Of a stretch of DNA of 64,000 bases, positions 59,105 through 64,000 are shown one piece after another. Made by a program: the position numbers and the translations under genes. A model generated the notes under the pieces. It was not told where the DNA came from. It worked only from the letters and a program-made list of their open reading frames with translations, and made no database searches. Origin of the DNA: Desmodus rotundus (Eukaryota; Chordata; Mammalia; Chiroptera; Phyllostomidae); contig NC_071391.1 in assembly GCF_022682495.2 (NCBI RefSeq), forward strand, positions 40,772,498 through 40,836,497, written 5' to 3'. How positions within the stretch are numbered: the stretch's first letter is position 1; the number at the start of each line of letters is the position of its first letter.

Positions 59105-61600
59105 TGTCATAAACAGAGGCCAGCACTAGGCTCAAGGGCTCAGCTCCTGGTTCACACAAGGAGCCAGTCCAGTCACACTGAGACCAGTGAGAGCCCAACA
59201 GGCAGCTCGTGCACCTACTGCCTTTCCCCTTGCCGCCATGAGAGGTGCGACCTGCCCCTGGTGCTGGCTGCCATCTCTGGAAGAAGGAAGTAGAATGGAG
59301 AAACGTTAAAAGAGGAGGGAAATAGTCCTGATAGCTTGAATTTTGAAAGACTATGAAAAAGACATTGAGTTAACCTGAAGAGACTCTTTAAACTTCCTGG
59401 AAAGGGACGAGCTAATTTTAATTGGCAAGTTAGAGGATCCTCCCTCACGTTCCATGTCATCTGTGGGAATGTGAGCTCAAGAGAAGAAGAATTATAGAAA
59501 AATAAAGGTCTGTGATTTTTGCACATCTGAATGTATAAAATTTTGTGATTTTGTGCTTGCCCAACTCATGCCTGATCCTAGAGCTTGGGCCTTATTCTCC
59601 CTTATTGTCCCCAGTTAGCTCTTGTTCCCTAAAGTGCTGCCCCCACGGAGGAAGGGGATCCAAGTGCCATGTGCCCAGCTCAGAGTTGTGGCAGAAGATG
59701 AAAAACAAGAGCTGGGGTGGGGGCTGTGAGGAGGCCATTTCATGGAACTGGTAAGTCCTTTGCTTTAGAAATAGAGACCAGGGACAAAATGAGGCATGTC
59801 CTCAGGGCCATGGAGCCACTGTGAGCTTTGTGGGAGCCGCGTGGTGGAAGCAGGCACCTTCCTTTGCAGACGTCCTGCCTTCCTCTCTATTTGCCTCTGC
59901 GTCAGAGCACCACACCACTATCTGCCGCCAACACCCATGCCACTGACTTGGGTCATTTTTGACTCCTCTTCTTCCACAACCAGTCCCCAAGCCTTCTAAC
60001 CTTGACCATGATCTAGACCCTCCAGACCCACCCTTCCCCACCCCACCCTGGGCCCAGGAGGCTTCTCCCGGCTCCCCTCCCTGCAGGGCCACGTGGGCTC
60101 ACTGTGTCCCTCAACTGAAGCATGACACCTCGTACGTAGCACCCTGCAGCTCTCTTCTGTCCAGGTGCCAGTAGCTGCTTCCTCCCCATCTCCTTCCCAG
60201 ACTGGGGTGGTAATCAGTCCCCACCATTCCTAGCTGTAGGGTAGAATGCCATGCTTTATAACTTTTCTGAACCCCGCTAACACCTGTGGAAACAGTTCAT
60301 TGGTGAAACTCTTCTCATAGTACTCAGTTTGAGGGGCCATCTGCACTTTCTCCCTGGAATGATAGCTGTACGGTTGGAGATGATGGATATAAATCGCAAA
60401 GATCCAACACTAGGACACAGCTGCCACTCCGTAACCGGGAGCTGTAATTAACTGTGACCCTAAGTACTGCTGAAGCATCACTTATCTCCAGCCCCATTGC
60501 CATTTCCTAGGCCAGCTCGCCAGTATCGTTCTCCTGACCACTTACGTTGTCCTCCTCCATCCACCTGCCCCCAGTCACCCCTTTCCTCTTTTCCCCAGGG
60601 GATCCTGCTGAAGCTCACATCTCACCACGACGCTCCCATGCGTGGGACCTGTCAGCACGTCCGTGGAGGCCAAGCTGCTCAGCCTGGCCCACAGGCCCTT
60701 CCTGACCCTCCCTGCCTGTCACACACTCAAGAACCCTCAGGCGGGGGAACTGTGTCCCCAGCTCTCCAGGCTCTCCTCTGTCTGTACTCTCAGACCTCAT
60801 GTGATGGATGGGTTTTCTCGACCGCCTTTCTTGCTAGACTGTTCAGACTGTGAAGATCAGTATTCTGTCTGTTAGCATTCCCCAGCATCCAGCAGAAGCC
60901 TGGACCCCCAGGAAGTCCTCAATACCTATCTGTGGAAAGAAGGAAGGGAGAGTCAGTTTAATGGTGTCTTCTCTATACCAGGCTCTGGGCCCATTATCCT
61001 CTGTTTGGTTAAGAATTGCTAGCCTTTAACAGTGCTAACACACACACAGCAGTTTCATGACTACTATTAGCCAGAACTTTCCAAATGATATTAAGATTAG
61101 AGGGTTGGGATTGTCAGTAGTTGGAATGTGGGCTACAGCAGGACAGCAGATTTTAACTGGGACTCGGCAAAGCCTCTTAGGGAAGCTCTGGAGATGCCTG
61201 GAGACTTGGGGCACCAACCTCACCCTTCTCTGGGGCCAAACGTAGTAGAGGGTGGAGGCGGGGGAATGGGGGGCGGTTTAGAAGGGGAAGTCTCTGGACT
61301 GGCCCTTCTCCTGGGGGCTCTGAGCAGATCTGGGGGCCTCCAGGTCCAATGTGCAGGTCCTTGCCAGGTGGCTTGAGACACACAGGAAATGCTGTAAAAA
61401 GCCAGGTGCTGAGAGAGAAGGATGGAGGCTGAAGGTGAGGCCCGTGGGAGGGCCTGTCCTGTGCCTTACAGAATGCTCCTAATGGTGAAGCTTGGCCGGG
61501 GTGGGGGCAGGGATCAGAGGCCTTCCCCCCGCACAGGCCCCAGCACCCCTCTCCGCACCCTAGAAGGAAACAAAGCCTGTAACTGACACCTATGAGAATA
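59105..61600. other. Intergenic stretch without a supported gene
   Basis: Mixed composition, unique-looking. A (CA) scrap at 61.04 kb. No exon, RNA gene or named repeat recognised. Confidence 0.5.
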
Positions 61601-61607
61601 AAATAGT

Positions 61608-61830
61608 GGCTAAGACTCCGGCGCCAGATGGTTTGGGATGAGCGTGAGCTCCACTCCTTACTAGCTGTGTGACCGTGGGCACATTTTTAACCTACCTGCG
61701 CTCAGTGTGCGAATCTGTGAACTGGGGCCACGGCAGCACGTGCCACAGGCAGTTGTCAGAGTGAGGAGTGGACGGTGACAGCTCTCAGCACCACGCAGGC
61801 ACAGTCAGTGCTAGGGAAGGGTTTGCTGTC
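61608..61830 (+). repeat. MIR SINE
   Basis: 'actccttactagctgtgtga', 'ccgtgggcacatttttaacc' and 'ctgcgctcagtgtgcgaatc' follow MIR order, diverged. Confidence 0.75.
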
Positions 61831-61834
61831 ATTT

Positions 61835-62440
61835 TATATGTATTGCCTGCGAGCTTAAGAGAGGAAGAAAGGCTTGGAGTGGGCTGCAGGGAAGGAGCCA
61901 TGGACTGGGGTGTAGGGGATGAATACAATTTCCTTGGAGGAGAAGGGAGGGGCAGGGCATGCAAAGCTGAGGCCACAGCCTGAGGTCTAGTTACACTGCC
62001 CTTGGGGGAGGGTAAGGGTGTGAGATGGGGCCTAGGAAGGGAGGCGGGATGTGGCAGGCGGTGAAACCAGGCTGAGTGGCTGGGTGCTGCCCCTGGGGTG
62101 CTAAGCAGTCACCAGAAGGCTGTTACCGGTGTCCAGGTGTGGGCAGACCCAGGTTCTACAATCAGTCTGGGGCAGTGAAGAAGATGCGGCCGCTGGGTGG
62201 GGGGACTATAACCTGGGGTGGAGTAGCAGGGGGACCAGGTTTGAGACTCACCCCTGGTGGAGACCGCATCAGGCCAAACCTGGACTAGGGGCACTGAGGT
62301 TCACTCTACATAGAAGGAAGGGGCCTTGTTCTTCAAGGAGACCAAGTTGGTATCCCTTTGTAAACCAATCCCTTCACTTCTCTCCTGAAGAAAGAGCCCC
62401 GTTTTTACAAATTGCATTTGCTTAATGGGAAGTGATCAGA
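61835..62440. other. Intergenic stretch without a supported gene
   Basis: GC-rich unique-looking sequence; no feature recognised. Confidence 0.5.
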
Positions 62441-62449
62441 GACCAGCCT

Positions 62450-62545
62450 GTTTCCAGGCTGTTGGAGGTGCTCATTTGCATATGGATATGCTATTTATAA
62501 ACACATTTCTATTCATTAAAGCAGGTTCCCCAAGGCCCTCAGCTG
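62450..62545. promoter_or_regulatory. Candidate conserved non-coding element J (octamer and forkhead words)
   Basis: 'gtgctcatttgcatatggat' holds a perfect octamer ATTTGCAT at 62474-62481. Then 'atgctatttataaacacatt' holds ATAAACA (forkhead core), then 'ctattcattaaag'. A compact AT-rich block, no repeat match. Confidence 0.4.
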
Positions 62546-62549
62546 TTCA

Positions 62550-62998
62550 ACAAGGTGCGGCTGTGCAGGCATGCCTTCTGCGTGAAAAGTGTGCCCTCCC
62601 TCTGTCCCCAGCTCTGCTTCACCTCACTAGGGGCACCAGGAAGGATGAGGGTCCAGGTCAGGGCCAGCAGGACCCAGAGATCTGGATGAGGACTGTCCTG
62701 GCAGAGGGTGGGGTGGGCAGGCTGGCAGCATCAGGAGGAGCGTCTTGGGCTCCAGGGCAGCACCGGGCTCTCAGTGGTGCCCACAGGTGGCTGGGGAAGT
62801 GTTAGCCTCCGTCCCCAGCCACAGAGATGGTGACCGGTTAACATCCTCAGTCCCAACCCTTGCAGCTGCTTCTGTAGAGTAAGTCTAGGCTAGTCCCAGT
62901 GGTCACGCCCCAATCAGCCTGGGAGGCTCCCAGCCGTCGCAGCGGGGCGGCCAAGCTGTGCGCAGGGCTGTCAGTTCCCTCTCACACCGCCCTCCATC
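62550..62998. other. Intergenic stretch without a supported gene
   Basis: GC-rich spacer between elements J and K; nothing recognised. Confidence 0.5.
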
Positions 62999-62999
62999 C

Positions 63000-63330
63000 T
63001 CTAAGCGCACATCTTTCTAATGGGATTAGGCGTCACACGGGTCAGGGAACAATTTATTATTCTGCTGGCTAGAGCCAAGTTTCCCTTTGAAAAATGGTTA
63101 CTCCTGGAGTCGGCAATTACTTCAAAATAAATTTACCAAAGACAAATTGTGCCTCTTGGGTCAGTAAACGACTTGCCTGTTTGGGGCTGAGGAGACAAGG
63201 TGTTTATTAAGGACCGCCTTCGTTTCCTGTGCAAGTTTTTCAGTTTGAATAATTGTCCAATTAAATATAATTTGGAAGTCAGTGCTAACCCAGTGCCTGG
63301 ATTGCGGGAGGAAGAATCACTCGGAGGCGT
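63000..63330. promoter_or_regulatory. Candidate conserved non-coding element K
   Basis: 'ctttctaatgggattaggcg' (GGATTA, OTX/PITX-type), 'gaacaatttattattctgct', 'gtcggcaattacttcaaaat', 'agacaaattgtgcctcttgg', 'aggtgtttattaaggaccgc' and 'aataattgtccaattaaata'. AT-rich, motif-dense, repeat-free for about 330 bases. One of the strongest enhancer candidates here; conservation untested. Confidence 0.5.
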
Positions 63331-63599
63331 GCATTAATAAACCCCCAGGAGCCCCATGCTCCCCAAGCCCATCCTTTGGTTTAATTTTGAGAGATTTTTT
63401 GGTCTTCCCATGGCCGATAGGCCCCCTGTTTGGAAATGAGCTTCTTTCCCCCAGAGAATTCATGGGCCTCTCTTGCCTTCATCTGTCTGTCTGCTTCTCT
63501 CCAGCAGGCAGATGCGCGGCGTTCCTCCAAGGGACCGGCATGCCGGTGCTGCGGCTGCATTCCTTGATGGGGCTGCCTGCTTGTGGGTTCTTCTTTCAC

Positions 63600-64000
63600 T
63601 CACCCAGCGTTCATTCAACAACCACCTACTGAGAACATACTCTAGGCCAGCCTCGAGGGTGGAAAAGGAGAAAAGCCAGACAGAGTTCTAGCCCCCAAGG
63701 ATGACTCAGCCCACTGAGAGACAAGGACACGTAAATGGTCCAGAGTAGTGCAGTGGGTTAGTGCCGTGTGAGAGTCAGCCCTGGGAGCCCAGGGGCAGAG
63801 GACACCCCTCGTCCACTCTAGTCAGAGGAGGCATACACGGAGAAGGTGACAGCCAAGTGGAGCCTGGGAGGACACAAGGGAGATGGACGTAGGAGGGGTG
63901 AGGATGTCCCAGGATGTGCAGAAACCCAGAAGTGGGAGAGCACTGAGGGGAGTGTCTCTGGTGAGGTGCAGGGGTGGGCTTTGGTGGGACACAGGGTGGA
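63600..64000 (+). repeat. Old mammalian interspersed repeat, family unresolved (copy at window end)
   Basis: 'cgttcattcaacaaccacct', 'actgagaacatactctaggc', then 'gagttctagcccccaaggat' and purine-rich text ('ggcatacacggagaaggtga', 'cagccaagtggagcctggga'). Same word order as the 2.5 and 31.2 kb copies; runs off the window. Confidence 0.45.

Noticed and set aside
25400..64000. Search for an LMO1 LIM-domain exon (C-x2-C...H-x2-C patterns) on either strand
   Set aside because: No frame with paired zinc-binding Cys/His spacing and splice sites was seen; LMO1, if syntenic, starts beyond the window.

Overview
This is a vertebrate nuclear genomic window, almost certainly from a bat. At least seven tRNA-derived VES-type SINEs are present, recognised by the 'ccctggctggtgtggct' head, the 'ggttcaattcccagtcaggg' box-B region and (A)-rich tails. 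There are also bat-type L1 3' ends, old mammalian MIR/L2/MaLR repeats and a deleted mariner element. There is no bacterial or viral gene organisation; nearly all short open frames are chance frames in non-coding DNA.

The only protein-coding gene I can support is the 3' end of STK33 (serine/threonine kinase 33) on the + strand. Four coding exons join cleanly: 1-93 (cut by the window edge), 539-624, 9391-9597 and 24577-24789. They encode the end of the kinase C-lobe and the whole low-complexity C-terminal tail, ending in K-K-K-L-stop. A 3' UTR of about 0.6 kb follows, with AATAAA signals at 25207 and 25376.

Layout. 0-24.5 kb: STK33 introns, AT-rich, loaded with L1 fragments, VES SINEs and MIRs. 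24.8-25.4 kb: 3' UTR. 25.5-64 kb: a GC-richer non-coding interval with no gene I can support. In human, STK33 and LMO1 are same-strand neighbours at 11p15.4, with LMO1 downstream of the STK33 3' end, so this stretch is most likely the STK33-LMO1 intergenic region. No LMO1 LIM-domain exon was seen.

The most interesting content is a series of AT-rich, homeodomain-motif-dense, repeat-free blocks embedded in the GC-rich desert (about 37.3, 39.1, 40.4, 43.2, 49.7-50.1, 52.1-52.4, 54.5-54.75, 55.65, 62.5 and 63.0-63.3 kb). They look like conserved non-coding enhancers, plausibly acting on LMO1; conservation itself could not be tested here. Other points of note are a mariner element lacking its catalytic domain (47.1-47.9 kb), an old L1 3' end split by an unidentified ~0.9 kb insertion with a 124-codon open frame (41.1-42.0 kb), an inverted L1 pair (16-20.8 kb), and the absence of detectable VES SINEs beyond 25.7 kb.
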